Shown here piece by piece: positions 33,169-45,100 of a stretch of DNA of 64,000 nucleotides. Where the stretch lies: the NCBI RefSeq assembly GCF_001625305.1, contig NW_017804376.1, positions 1,165,976 through 1,229,975 of the forward strand, given 5' to 3'. Source of the stretch: Branchiostoma belcheri. Lineage: Eukaryota > Chordata > Leptocardii > Amphioxiformes > Branchiostomatidae. The position numbers were made by a program, and so were the translations under genes. Each line of letters starts with the position of its first letter. Position 1 is the stretch's first letter. Under the pieces are notes generated by a model. It ran no database searches. It was not told the DNA's origin and worked only from the letters and a program-made list of their open reading frames with translations.

Positions 33169-36100
33169 TACAGAAAGATGCTTGACCCTCCAATGACACT
33201 AGTCTGAAGCAGTAGCAAAAGGGTAAAGGTCACCAGCACCAGGATACCAAACAGGTAGGACGGCTTGATGGGGATATGGAACAACTTGGCCTGCAAAATT
33301 AAAGGCAAACAAATGTCATTCAAGCTAGAACTGTTTTAAAGCGATGTACGTCAAGTATTGAACTTCCCTTGTATAATACTGTAAATTTATTTGCTTTTGT
33401 TTACTTTTACTTTAAACTCTCAATATGGAAAGGGAGTTTTTTAAACTTGATATTGCAGCACAGTCAGAAAATATTAGGATGGGACAACGAAGCTATGGGT
33501 ACAGGCTACAGTTAACAGCTACACTGTAGAAATGCAATGAAGATGTTTATCTGCAGTGTCACCACCAAATGAAACCACTGCTAACATTTCAGGATTTACA
33601 GTAAACCTGCGGTTGAACTTTATTTATTTATTTATTTATTGATCTTAAAAACGGTTGGGTGGTACCTTCAGTTTAGGAACTGATTTCCAAGGTAGCCCAA
33701 CATAAGACAAAACAAGTTACAAAGGACATGCATGACACAATCAATTACTTAAACATAGAGATAATAAATAATATGAACAAGTATGAAAGAGTACAAGTAG
33801 TCAATCATTGGAGACAGGACATTTCAACCAAAACAAATAGTCAAAATCATAAGGCATAATCAGGCATGAATCGTGAGGCATGAACCGACCTTGAAGTTGA
33901 GGTTAAGGAGGAAGAGCAGGAAGGAGTCCCTCTCCAGCTGGGAGGAGTTCTGGTAGCCGAAGACTCGCATGTCCAGCCCGATCCTCTTTAGGCTCATGAT
34001 GGTGGAATTCAGCCGGGCGGCCTGATAAGGAAATCAACAACTTGTCATTCACTTCACTTCACTTTATTTATTTATACAGGAAATTGCGCTCAGGTCATTT
34101 GACCTGTTTTTCAGACAATCCTGTTTTTTTAAAAACAATGCAATACATTGAATTTCACAAATCACAATAGCAACAGTTACACAATATACAATTATTCTAC
34201 CAGATACGTTACATATCATGCATCTTTGTTAAGCGACGCTTAAATGTCCTGAACTCAGTCAGTGTTCTCAGTTCAATGGGAAGGTCGTTCCACAGCTGCG
34301 TGCCGTAGTACTGTAGGCTACCACGATATGCTGCCACTCTTGCTGATGGACAATGAAGCTGGTGGGGGTCATAGTCCCGTAAACGTTTAGCTGCTGAACG
34401 TGTGCTAGCCCTTAAGGACGGCGGTGACATCCATTTGAACAGTGCTGACATGTACTGTGGCGCTCTCCCGCGTACTGACTTGTAGACTGTAGCCAGAGAA
34501 ACCGTTTCTAGCCGCTTACTAACAGACTCAAGTCCTGTCATTGAAAGTCACGTCTATCACAGTGTTCTGCAGGCTCCTTCTGTCATTAGATGGAATTTAT
34601 TAGCATACAATTTATTGTTGACAACCCACATGAGTTGGCAAATGACCTGTCTACTCATCCGTCGAAACCGATAGAAGACTCCAGCATTCTTGAGCAGCAA
34701 AACATAATATGTGTCACAACAACATATTAAGCAGTAGCCTGGAATCCATCCGTGAATGCTGTGTCTCCGCTCCGTTCCTCCGCTCTGGGAGGGCAGAGCG
34801 GAGCGGAGCAGAAGGAGACACAGATGGATTCCAGGCTAATTTAGGGGGGGCCCGCAAGCCCTTTTCCGTAGAGCGTAATCGGCCATTTTAATTCTACGTA
34901 GAGCGTAGACGGACCGCTCTAATATTTTTGCGTAGAGCGTATTCGACGTTTTAATTCTACGTACTGCGTTGTAGCCACTTGGAATTTATCGTAAAGCGTA
35001 ATCGAGAGGTTTCCGAATTCAGCGTAGAGCGTTGTCAGGACCCCCCCCCCCCTTACAGGCCCTCATTTAGCAGGAGGCAAGTGCTAGTAGTGGTCTACCC
35101 TGGCCCCCAGGACATCAGGAATTGAACTTATGCCAAACCCAGGCCGTCCTAACTGCTAGTCTAAAAGCTCTGAACAGTTATATGCCCTTGAATCCCACTG
35201 TTACACATATACAAGTAAGTGAGGTACTGAAATGAGATGTCTGCGGGCTATCCTGAATGTCTCATGGAGAGACCACATCAGAAATGAGGAAATCCGAGTC
35301 ATGCTGGGAATGGAAAATACCATAATCGACGACATTCGTAAAAGAAGGCTGAGGTGGTTTGGTCACGTTCAAAGGAGACCCCCAGACTCTCTGGTATATG
35401 GGGCCTACCATCAGGATTTCACAAACCCCAGACCTAGAGGAAGACCCCCTAAAAGATGGCGGGACCAGATAGTACAGGACACGGGGTGGTCCCTCAAGTA
35501 CGCTGAACGAAAGGCTAAGGACCGTGATGCCTGGCGGGAAAAAATGAAGAGGAGCAAGGGGCCATTTAGGCAGGCAGGAGGTACTGAACTGTTTTGCCAT
35601 GTACAACCATACAGGGACACCCCCTGGTGGTTTAAAACATACCTGCACTAGAGGCACGATGAGGATGACCAGCCACAGGATGGGGAAGGTCCCTCTGTAC
35701 ACCCAGATCAGAACACTGTTGAACTGGTTCAGGAACAGGATCACCAGACCTGCAAAATACCACAACTTCAGGATAGTGCATTCACATAGCACGTCGGCAG
35801 AACGTACTGTATTTTCGCGTTTTTCGTTGGGTTTTTGGTCAACGTTGCATCAGAATTTTGCCTGTTGCAGAGGATATTCTTTCCGACATAACATTTGGAA
35901 ACTACTGTCGAAATGCTAACCTTATATGAGCGAATACAACCTTATATGAGACATTCTGCCGAAATGCTATGTACAATACACATTCAGTAAGGATCTCGCG
36001 GGTGAATACCCGAATTTTGTCCTTATTACAATAGATATATAGATATATAATGTTCTAGTATATAGAACATTAAAAACACTCTTCATCGTGCACATGAAAC

Positions 36101-39100
36101 AACATAGGTGAACACATATTAAGACGATTGCATAGGTGAACATAGGCGACTTCAATCTTAAGACGATTACACAATTAAAATCTATGCAGGTTAAATACGC
36201 AGTTATCACAAAGAATTTAGCTAGGTACAATATATATAAAACTATGCACTTCACACCTACCTAATAGTATGTTCTACCAACCTGATAAGATTATCATCAG
36301 AAGTACTTGAAACACTTTACAAATAGATCATGTATTGTAATTTTTTTTATGTTGGTAAAATGCTGTAGTATGGCAGAAATTGTCTACTGAAAATGGTTAC
36401 TTAGTATATAATATATATACTTACCAATAATTGATAATTCAGCAAAGTTGACTGCACACAGGGATGTCATTTTGGCAATCTGTCCGTTTAGCTGTGAGAT
36501 GGACTTTCCTGCATCCAAGATATCCTGAAAATACCAGAGCAAAGAGATACCAGAACATCAGAGCAAAGCATGAAAAATCCTGTGTGTTTCTACTGCTTTA
36601 TAAATGTTTTTTTTTATTGTCCAAACAGTACCCGTGCAGTCGCAGCCTTTATACGGCTGAATTGATGCAGGGTATCACAATAATCAATACAAATCACAAC
36701 AATTACAACAATCAAATAATACACATGATACACATGTTTGTTCCACAATTATTTTTGTGGAACTGTCACAAGGGTCTGTGCGGCTGCCATTCGGCGCCTC
36801 AATACGACTTTCCCCAACCGAAGTTAGGTACCCATTCACACCTGGGTGGAGTGAGGAAATCCGTGTAAAGTGCCTTTCCCAAGGGCACAACGTCGGGGCG
36901 CATGTTCAGACATGTCCCGGGTACGACTCGGAATCGAACCCGGGTCTCCCGGTTCACAGTCGATTGCTCTAACCACTACACCACCCGACGCCACATTTTG
37001 ATGATGGCTAGTAAGTAGATGATGGTTTGGTCACATATGAAAATATATTGATAACTTTGCTGACACAAAATAGCATAGAAACTTTTGTTTGGATATCTAC
37101 GTTTTTACAGATAGCGAACAGCAAAACAAGCAATATTGTGCAGATTTTATATAGAAAATGCAGGGTATAACAAGTCAAGGCAACATCTTATACATGTATA
37201 CACATTTATTGAACTTACATGCATGGCTAGTTTAAGGTCGGTTGATTTTTCCTGCAGTCGTCTGAAGATGCCCTTCATGTAGTAAATAATCATCTCGCAC
37301 TGCGTTGTGTAGTTCACTACTACAGCATAGTTCACCGCGTTGGTCACCAAGGCCCCCAACATCTGTAGACAGATCAGCATGATGTGCCAGCCTTTCCTGA
37401 AGTCATCAGGCAAAAAAAAAACAACTTATAGTAGCTTCCTAAGTATGGATACTTGTCAATCAAGACCCCATAGATCTCAAATTATTTTGGCCTGATGTGC
37501 CAACTTTTCCTGAAGTCAAGGTGCACAAAAAAAGCTGTGTGCAGAACGTGCAAAATGGAGCGAAACATAAAATGAAACAAATTACGATCTATATTTTTTC
37601 CAACACAACATCTGAAAAATATAGACAAGATGTCATTCTTAAATAGGCAAATACAAATGATGAAAATACGACCTTAAAGAAGACATTCTACCGAAGTGCT
37701 ATGCACAATACATTATGGGTTTTACTCAGGCACAGTACATGTACATTCTGAAAAACTTAAACTGTTCTCCAACTCAAAATTTGACTCACCAGAAATTTTC
37801 GACTGAATCAAAGTTCATCTGAGTTGGTAAATTACATTATGAAAAACTTAAACTGTTCTCCAACTCAAAATTTGACTCACCAGAAATTTTCGACTGAATC
37901 ACTCAGTCTTCCTCAGCTATCTGACCCAAATGCTGTGGACCATCAACCATCGCTCAACCGGAAGGGGGGCGATATCGACTTCAGACAACCTTTGACCCTT
38001 TGCTGACGTCACACGTGGGAAAAATTACGTGTCCACTGTTGGGTCAGATAGCTGAGGAAGACTGAGTGATTCAGTCGAAAATTTCTGGTGAGTCAAATTT
38101 TGAGTTGGAGAACAGTTTAAGTTTTTCATAATGTAATTTACCAACTCAGATGAACTTTCATGCTGACATGTACATTCTGTTGGCGTTCTTTTATTTACCA
38201 TTGTACAGTAGACCCCAGGAGAAAAGCCATCTTATCCACACCAAAGGCAGCCACAAACACTCCCTGTACAGCCAGGGACAACACGACCCACAAGGCACCT
38301 GCTATCAGGTAGATCCTGAAACAACAACAGAACGGGAGGGCAACATTAAACACTGTTACAGTCTTATCTTAAAAGGGAAAATTAGTGTGTGAAAAAAATT
38401 AGACAAATTTTCTTTATTGGACTTACCTTGACATTTGGATCATTTTGGCTCTTGACACATTTCTAGACTGGGCTACAGATGCCTTGAGGAAGACCTGGTA
38501 TCAACACAAAACAAGAAAAACATTACCTTAAATATTGTTTAAACATCCCTCCAAAACATATACAAGAAACATACACTCAAAGAGTTCATAAGAGACTTAA
38601 GAAAACTGGCCCACTAGCTTTGTAAATCAATGCGATTTGATTTGATTTGATTTGATTTATTTGAATTGCAGCAAGACCATACTCATGGCACACAAGCAGC
38701 TATTGCTGGTGTTGTTGATAGAAATATGAGGAAAACTTTTCACCTTTTCCATCAGTGCATACAGCTGCTCGTTGTCCTGTATACGGAAGTAGAAGAACCC
38801 TAGCAGGTAGGCCATGAAGTGCAGGATGTCTGGTACCACGTATGTGGTAAAGACATGTGAGCACTGGGCAGTCTGGGCGTAGGAGTCGATGTCGCTGGTG
38901 TTGGTGGCTGCTGCAGGGATGGTTTGTGCTGTGAACATGTCTGTCTCGTTGATGTAACCTGGTGTCCTACTGGATGATGTCTGTGGTACAGCTGTGGCTG
39001 GGGTTTCTGTGGGAGCCTGTAAAAAGGTGCACACCGTAAGTCAGCAAATGTCACTATAAATTGACAAATGACAACCTGTGCATTGTACATATAGGACAAT

Positions 39101-41580
39101 ATCTCAACAGATGCCAAAACACTAGAAATTCCACTATTGATTGAAAAAGCAGTGTCAATCTCATCTCGTACTACTGCTTCATAGTCTTTGTAAGGTAGAT
39201 AAGTCTCAAAGTATGTCAGATACAAGTATATAGAAGAAGATGCCATACATTATACCTTGTCTAATAAAGTTAGAATGCAATAAATACATCCTTTGGGATG
39301 TTAAGTCTTCAGTGGTGTACAGTAGGGTTCTGTTTAAAGTTAAAAGTTGAAAAGTTTTGAACCTGTATGCTTGGCTAGAATACAAGCTGCCAATGCACTC
39401 TGTCTCAGCTATCAAAAAAGCACCCCAGATTATCTAATACATGTATGATATGTACCTTGACATCCGTGTGTATGTTGAGTCTGCCCTGACAGACCAGGAT
39501 CTGGAAGATGTAGGAGAAGATGAGCAGGAAGAGGATAAAGATGGTGTACAGCACGTTCAGGACCTTCCAGCCAAGGTTGTAGGAGATGGACTCACGACCA
39601 AGAGCACGCCAGCCGATCTGAAACAGGCAAGAAATCAGAGACTTCAGACTTCCGGGAAATATTTTGGTAGCCGGGGTACCATCCGGATTTTCACTCCACA
39701 ACGCTCGAAAATGATTCTTTTCGAAGCCCTGCGGAGCAAAAATCCGGATGGTACCCAGGCTAGTATTTTGAGTTTTTGTGCAAGTATTGGAATTGTATGA
39801 TGAATGGGAAAACACCCATTGAATTACATCATAGAATGAATTATCACTCATATGACGTTATGATGTAACTCACTCTTGTACCACAGTCTACTTATGTTTC
39901 ATACCATGATTACACAGTACTCATTCCAGGCAATCTCTTACTACTGGGTAGTACTTCATAATACCACCAAGGGCATACTCCGTCACAACCCTGTTAATCA
40001 ACATCCAACCTCCTTTCTTGATTCCCTATTTACATTTCTTTGCTGTTTTTCTGCATTTATGATTTGAAGAGAAAAAAAAAAAAGAACAACGTACCAGTGC
40101 AAGTAGTCTCCCATACGGCTGTAGAACTTGCTTCTTACACTTCCTGAGGGCGGCCGATGTGCTGTAGTTAAACTCTGCATCGTTAGCATCTGTGATCTGT
40201 CAGCAAACAAAAATTACAGCAGGTTAAAATTTGCTTGATGTTTTGTATACATTTATTATTACCTTCCTTGCAGAAAACTTGCAGAAACTTACAGTACAAA
40301 CACTCAGTGAGATATACCTCAAATTTCTTGTTTATTGTTTGTTAACTTAGTTTTATGTCAGGTACCAACCACTGCCAACACCACCGCGCCACATTCACCT
40401 GTACAACTTTTTGATTTTGTAGGCAGTGCACCACACATTTTGACATACATGTATTATTGTCTCATTTTTTTTTTTTTTTTTTGTACAACCATCACCGGTT
40501 GTGACAGGGCATTGACCCCCTACAATAAATTGGTCAGGTATAACTTTACACATGTACAGACCTCTACTTTAACTGCACTGCTCATGGATGACGTGTAGTC
40601 CCTGATGATGGTGATGTCAGGGTCGTCCACACTCCCACTCAGGTCACTGGCTATCATCATCTCACGGAACGGACGGTCATCCTGGTCAAGAACTGGTATT
40701 AGTGGCTACGGTAACGTCAATGTTTCTCTCTTTTTCAACCCTATCTTTAGTTAACATAGCCTGGGTGCAATCCTCTGTAGTTACTGCTGGCTCCCTACTG
40801 TTACTGGCTACCATGGAGCCAGCGACAGTAAGGACTTGGTGGTAGCTATAATGGAGTTAGCTAGTAGAGTTGACACATGTCAAGAAAGAAAGGGTTGCTG
40901 ACATTCTATACTGACATACATGTACTTTCCTCTCTTTCAAACTGTTGTATCTGTCCTTGGTGCTGACTTAGCCTGCACAGCACCAATTCTACATGCACTA
41001 ACCTGCATTTGGTGGTATATGATGCTACAATCGTCATCCTATCACACCATTTGTTTCCTTTATACATGCACAGTTGATACAGAAATAGATATAAAGCCAG
41101 TCAGTCAAGGTTTATTGCACAACAATACAATTTGTATTACAGATAATAAGAAAATACTAGCTGGTATGGGTCTATCAAAATTCTACATACAGGTTCAACG
41201 GGTTCTATGTCTGGCAGAATGTTAAAAAGGGGCCCGCAAGCCCTTTTCCGTCGAGCGTAATCGGCCGTTTTAATTCTACGTAGAGCGTAGACGGACTGCT
41301 CTAATATTTTTGCGTAGAGCGTATTCGGCGTTTTAATTCTACATAATGCGTTGTAGCCACTTGGAATTTATCGTAAAGCGTAATCGAGAGGTTTCAGAAT
41401 TCAGCGTAGAGCGTTGTCGGGACCCCCCCCCCTTGCATGCCCTCTTAAAACAGGAACCACAACATTTTTCCTAGGCCTTACCTGAGACTCCGTGCTGAGC
41501 TCAGCGCCCATGTTGGTGTACTCCGCTTCCATGTGGGATGGGGAGTTTATACTCGGCTGGTTCTCAGTGGGGGAAGACAT
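33168..41580 (-). CDS. Seven-pass membrane protein, candidate gustatory-receptor-like (GRL) family
   Basis: Twelve coding exons in order: 41580-41482, 40681-40562, 40196-40095, 39617-39456, 39016-38744, 38494-38427, 38315-38214, 37396-37219, 36524-36425, 35749-35643, 34021-33890, 33290-33168. Sum 1566 bp, 521 aa plus stop, phases all consistent. A ~110-residue hydrophilic N terminus (MSSPTENQPSINSP..) is followed by seven hydrophobic segments: VLYTIFILFLLIFSYIFQIL; VVPDILHFMAYLLGFFYF; IYLIAGALWVVLSLAVQGV; WHIMLICLQMLGALVTNAV; LVILFLNQFNSVLIW; TFPILWLVILIVPLV; YLFGILVLVTFTLLLLLQ. The loop between TM1 and TM2 carries NET and NTS glycosylation sites, so it is probably extracellular, placing the N terminus in the cytoplasm and the C terminus outside. 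That inverted 7TM layout, the size and a short C tail after a TF(x6)Q segment recall insect Gr/Or and deuterostome GRL proteins; this is inference. Donors at 40562 (GAG|GTCTGT) and 38214 (GG|GTCTAC) are weak but phase-forced. Confidence 0.85.
34060..34545 (-). mobile_element. Non-LTR retrotransposon 3 fragment
   Basis: Minus-strand frame ending GTQLWNDLPIELRTLTEF and FKRRLTKMHDM is a CR1-like RT tail. The 3 end (low coordinates) runs into ACTTTATTTATTTATAC. Sits in intron 10 of the membrane protein gene. Confidence 0.8.
34735..34838. mobile_element. Foldback MITE, TAGCC family, TSD later interrupted
   Basis: TAGCCTGGAATCCATC.. / ..GATGGATTCCAGGCTA with GCTCCG-rich inner arms. Left flank ATTAAGCAG (34726-34734); right flank ATTTAG (34839-34844) resumes as CAG only after the next MITE (35065-35073 = ATTTAGCAG), 8 of 9 matching. 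Confidence 0.88.
34845..35064. mobile_element. MITE with 6-bp TSD (copy D)
   Basis: GGGCCCGCAAGCCCTTTTCC.. to ..CTTACAGGCCCTC, TSD ATTTAG at 34839-34844 and 35065-35070. Interior repeats TACGTAGAGCGTA-type motifs. Sister of the copy at 41228-41444. Confidence 0.93.
35232..35560 (+). mobile_element. Non-LTR RT C-terminal fragment
   Basis: Frame with RNEEIRVMLGMENTI, RRLRWFGHVQRRPPDS, RPRGRPPKRWRDQI and KDRDAWR, the conserved tail of RTE/CR1-type endonuclease-RT proteins. Immediately upstream (low side) of exon 10 of the minus-strand membrane protein gene; a 5 truncated, dead copy. Confidence 0.82.
36640..36996 (-). mobile_element. tRNA-derived SINE with intact A and B boxes
   Basis: Minus strand starts GTCGGGTGGTGTAGTGGTTA (A box TGGTGTAGTGG) and has a perfect B box GGTTCGATTCC, then the CCGACGTTGTGCCC tail shared with 22005-22125 and a longer body. 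Inserted in intron 8 of the membrane protein gene. Polymerase III promoter boxes look functional. Confidence 0.85.
37749..38158. mobile_element. Penelope-like foldback with hammerhead-like cores
   Basis: Arms from 37811 and to 38158 (AAGTTCATCTGAGTTGGTAA.. / ..TTACCAACTCAGATGAACTT) pair for over 100 bp. The middle encodes QPSLNRKGGDIDF on the plus strand, as in the 29400-29846 copy. A direct truncated extra copy of one arm lies at 37749-37810. Right arm plus strand (38051-38086) and left arm minus strand (37917-37881) each have CTGAGGA, a 6-bp stem GACTGA/TCAGTC and GAAAATTT. In intron 7 of the membrane protein gene. Confidence 0.75.
39668..39762. mobile_element. Foldback MITE, TAGCC family (short)
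   Basis: TAGCCGGGGTACCATCCGG.. / ..CCGGATGGTACCCAGGCTA, inner arms TTTTCACTCC../..GGAGCAAAAA. Flanks ATATTTTGG and GTATTTTGA agree at 7 of 9. Located in intron 3 of the membrane protein gene, 51 bp beyond the exon at 39456-39617. Confidence 0.8.
41228..41444. mobile_element. MITE with 6-bp TSD (copy E)
   Basis: AGGGGCCCGCAAGCCCTTTT.. to ..TTGCATGCCCTC, TSD TTAAAA at 41222-41227 and 41445-41450. Interior nearly identical to the copy at 34845-35064. Confidence 0.93.
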
Positions 41581-42046
41581 CGTCTGAAAAACACAGGAAA
41601 TTCAGAAAACTTACTGACAGTGATACTCAGAAGGTACGAAGAGAAGTAATATGCTTAGTACTAAGCCTAAGGACCCCTACTCTTGTCATTGACATAATTT
41701 AGTGTGCTGGAGTCACAGTTGTGGCATGGGTGGGCCCCTCCTAGTATAACCACGCCTATAATTTAATCCATTGTGCATTTGATTTCCTGTCAAATTTGAC
41801 GTATATAACAAGGACCCGTGCATTAAAAGCGACAGTCTAACGTCATTTCTTTATTATAGAAACAGGAACCGTATTAAGCATGATAATAATCTCGCGTTTG
41901 AACTGTGCAAAATTTCCGCAAAATTTATGAGGGATATCCAAGTAACGTACCCTCAATAGGCCACCCTATATCATCCATAAACGAACCATTTCAACGATTC
42001 TAGCGGCATTAAAGGCCCCAGACGTACACATAACACTCATATTTAC

Positions 42047-42146
42047 CTCCGACTGTCAAATTTACCGGCTGTCGCTGCCAAATTGTGAGGAAAAGTTACG
42101 TTCAAAACTCGCCAGGCTGGAAAATATCGTCCGGTCCCGCCATGAT
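42047..42146 (-). promoter_or_regulatory. Presumed first non-coding exon of the seven-pass gene with YY1-type ATGGCGG
   Basis: Minus strand reads ACCATCATGGCGGGACC (ATGGCGG at 42143-42137) and then a donor GTCGGAG|GTAAAT at 42047. The coding exon has an acceptor three bases before its ATG (TTTTTCAG at 41584), so an upstream 5 UTR exon is required; this is the best candidate. Confidence 0.4.
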
Positions 42147-42149
42147 GGT

Positions 42150-45100
42150 TTCCCAGCGTGCCTTGCGCAGGTTCTAAGTTCACAAGTTTCGTCATGGTTC
42201 AGACCAAACCATGCTCACCTCAGCCAGGTTGTGCAAATAAAATACCCTGGCTGGCGTACAAGTTTCCACCTTTCTTTCACGTATTAAAAACGACAATATC
42301 TTTCTCCTTGTACGCACAGAAGCTATATCCTTGTCCTTAATATCCTTATAGAAACAATCATCATCATCTGAAACGTCCAGACTGTTTCAATGGAAAAGCA
42401 TTGCATATTCCAATGCACACAGAATCAACCCAACAGTAACTACATTAGAAGTACCATTAGTAGTAGTATTTATGGTCAGTTTTACTGTTAACCTTTATTT
42501 TTATCATGTCCCGGATCCTTGCAATTAGCCCTCGGGCATGAATTTGCATAATTTCTGGGATACTAGTAATATTTAAACCCAGACTGTTCAAATTTTCGCT
42601 TACCATTTCCATCCCCACTTGGCATTCCCTCTCGGTCGCCTCTTATGTCCTTGACAGCATGCTCTTGCTTGCGACAGCATTTTGAACTGATCGCCTGTGC
42701 TGACGTAGAAGTGAACTTTGCTCGGACTGAGCAAACAGGTAGTATATGGCGCCTCACTATTCAAGAGCGACCTCTTGCGACTTGTTTTATCATTACAGTA
42801 TCACCTGTCATGACTAATAAAACAGGAATTTTGTTCGGTAGACGTTACACCAAGACAGGAAGACGTCGCAATGTGTTTGTTGAGTCGCCAGAACTTCCCA
42901 TGCTAAAAAAACTTTACTCGCCAATTCTGCCTTCTACTCTTCTACCTTGTACATGGTGACTGAACAGCTAAAACCTTGAAAACCCTGTCAGGACCACTGT
43001 TTTCTGTCGGGAACCTGTCGTATACGACGTATAATGAAGAAAACATGTAACTTAATTGCACAACAATTGTACAGGGTACAAAGTATGGCATCTACTAACA
43101 TACAGGACTAACTTGTACATAATTAACTACAATTTCATAAGGCTAACTTAACTAATACAAGAGTGGGTGGATAGTATTGTAAAAGCAATTAGCCTTCGGG
43201 CATGATTTTGCAAATAAAGTCTCAGTATGGGACACTGAGTTTTGACAATCATAAGAGGAATTTCTAAAATCTATATACAGTGTATAAAGCTCGAAGAAAT
43301 TCTACCTTTGACCCACTGCGTGCGGTCAATACTTTCTCACGCGCCTCATATATAATTCTGTCCCGTCCACAAGGACCCTGAACAACCCTCAAACCTACAG
43401 CTGGGCCACTCAAGCACCTCTACCGCCCAACCGATGACCTAATCCCGATCCACCACAAAAACACCCCAGCGAGGAAAGTACAAGTGTGAAAGGCCGTCGT
43501 TCAGTGACGGTTGACAGACGATGGCTTAACGCTAGCGAAGTGTGGTGCCCTAGAATAGCCTCTACCAGGCTTCGGGGAGAGGCTGGAAAGAGTAGAAATT
43601 GGACAGATAGACGGATGTGCCAGGGAAGTAAGTCCGCGCTAAGAGAACAGTTTGCCGCCCGAAAAACTTTTTCTTTCTCTTAGCGCATGACCAACTCTTC
43701 TGGCATATCATCTATCTACTAGTATTTCGCCAATTTCTACTCTTTGCAGCCGCTTCCCGAAGCCTGGTAGAGGCTACTCTAGTGGCCGTGTGTGCTACAT
43801 GGCGCTTTTGTTAGCGTGACAGAGGGAACATTGTGTCGGAAACACAGCGTTACACAGCTCAGCACTTCGGAAAAAATCATTATTCTGGCTTCGTACCAAA
43901 ATCATTATTCTGGCTTCGTACCAAAAGCTTCGTACAATGACCAGTATGAGTATGGTGTATTGTGATTTTTGACACAGAGATTGACATATCGCTACCACTT
44001 CTCGTGCACGTACCTGATACAGTTTATTTACATACTCCCTGGCCATATGTACATACTTCAATGGTAAACACTGTCTAGAACTTTTGTTATAATGTACATT
44101 TCGACAAAAAAATGTTCATTGATAACGTGGTCACATATTATAATTTTATAATTATAAGGATAGTTACAGAATTACGTATTGAGGAAAAAGGACGAAGTTT
44201 TGTAATCGTTTCTAGGAATTGGTGACTATTTCTGTCTAGTCATGGCCCTTGTCATTGGTTTTAACTACTACTTTACCGATTGCGATCGTTGTGTTAAAAT
44301 CATACAACGTAGTGTTGTAACAGGTGTCTTATACAACTACAGTGATGGTTGTGTGTTTTTAATTTCCTGTTAGCTTGAACGAGCGATATACTAGTATGTT
44401 GAACAAGTTTCCGTTTTTGCACAGGCTCACTGGGTCGCAAATTGTACCCTCTCTGGCCGGCTAACTCCCCTGCTATACTTTTATTTTGGCCAATTTCTAG
44501 TATTTTTCCAGCGATCCGCGGTGCCTGGTAGAGGCTACGTTTTGCCAACGCATCAAATTTATGAATCAGTCCCTTAGTCAGAGAGGTCTGGTCATAAAAT
44601 GTAGGAAACGGGTAGAGAAAAACCAACATCGTAATGTGACAATACGTGTGGTCTTTCAGTGAAAGGCTGGGTATTAAAACAATGTCATCGATATACTCTT
44701 CTTTGTCATAAAGGTGAATAGCCGTGTAATAATATACAAAATGCATAAATATGAGTATGGTGATTTTGTTCCCTGGTATGTCGCAACACAAAAACCCATT
44801 CACTTAAACAATAGGATACAAAATGCGTAGAAAAGAAAACAACTTTGCTTAGTTGTCAGCAAGCTAAATATATACATGTACGTACTGTGTCATGTATGTA
44901 CATGTATGTCTACCTTCATATTTGCCACAAATCCCCATATTTGGTTTTTATTTGCTTAGTCGTGGGTGTTTCTTTTCATGCGTGTAAGTACATGTTCAGA
45001 ATTTTGTTCCTGTGACTAGACTAGCAATGTTTAGAAAAATAGCCTTTTCGTATATTGTTTTAGGTAATAACAACAAATTTCTTTGTTGGACACTATTTTG

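Noticed and set aside
36910..36990. tRNA gene
   Set aside because: A and B boxes are intact but belong to a SINE head with a shared non-tRNA tail; no clean acceptor stem.
42645..42959. 104-codon plus-strand frame upstream of the seven-pass gene
   Set aside because: No homology, no splice partners, composition like the flanking non-coding DNA.
44300..44803. 167-codon minus-strand frame
   Set aside because: Spans a foldback half-element (to 44536) and has no recognisable domain or splice context.
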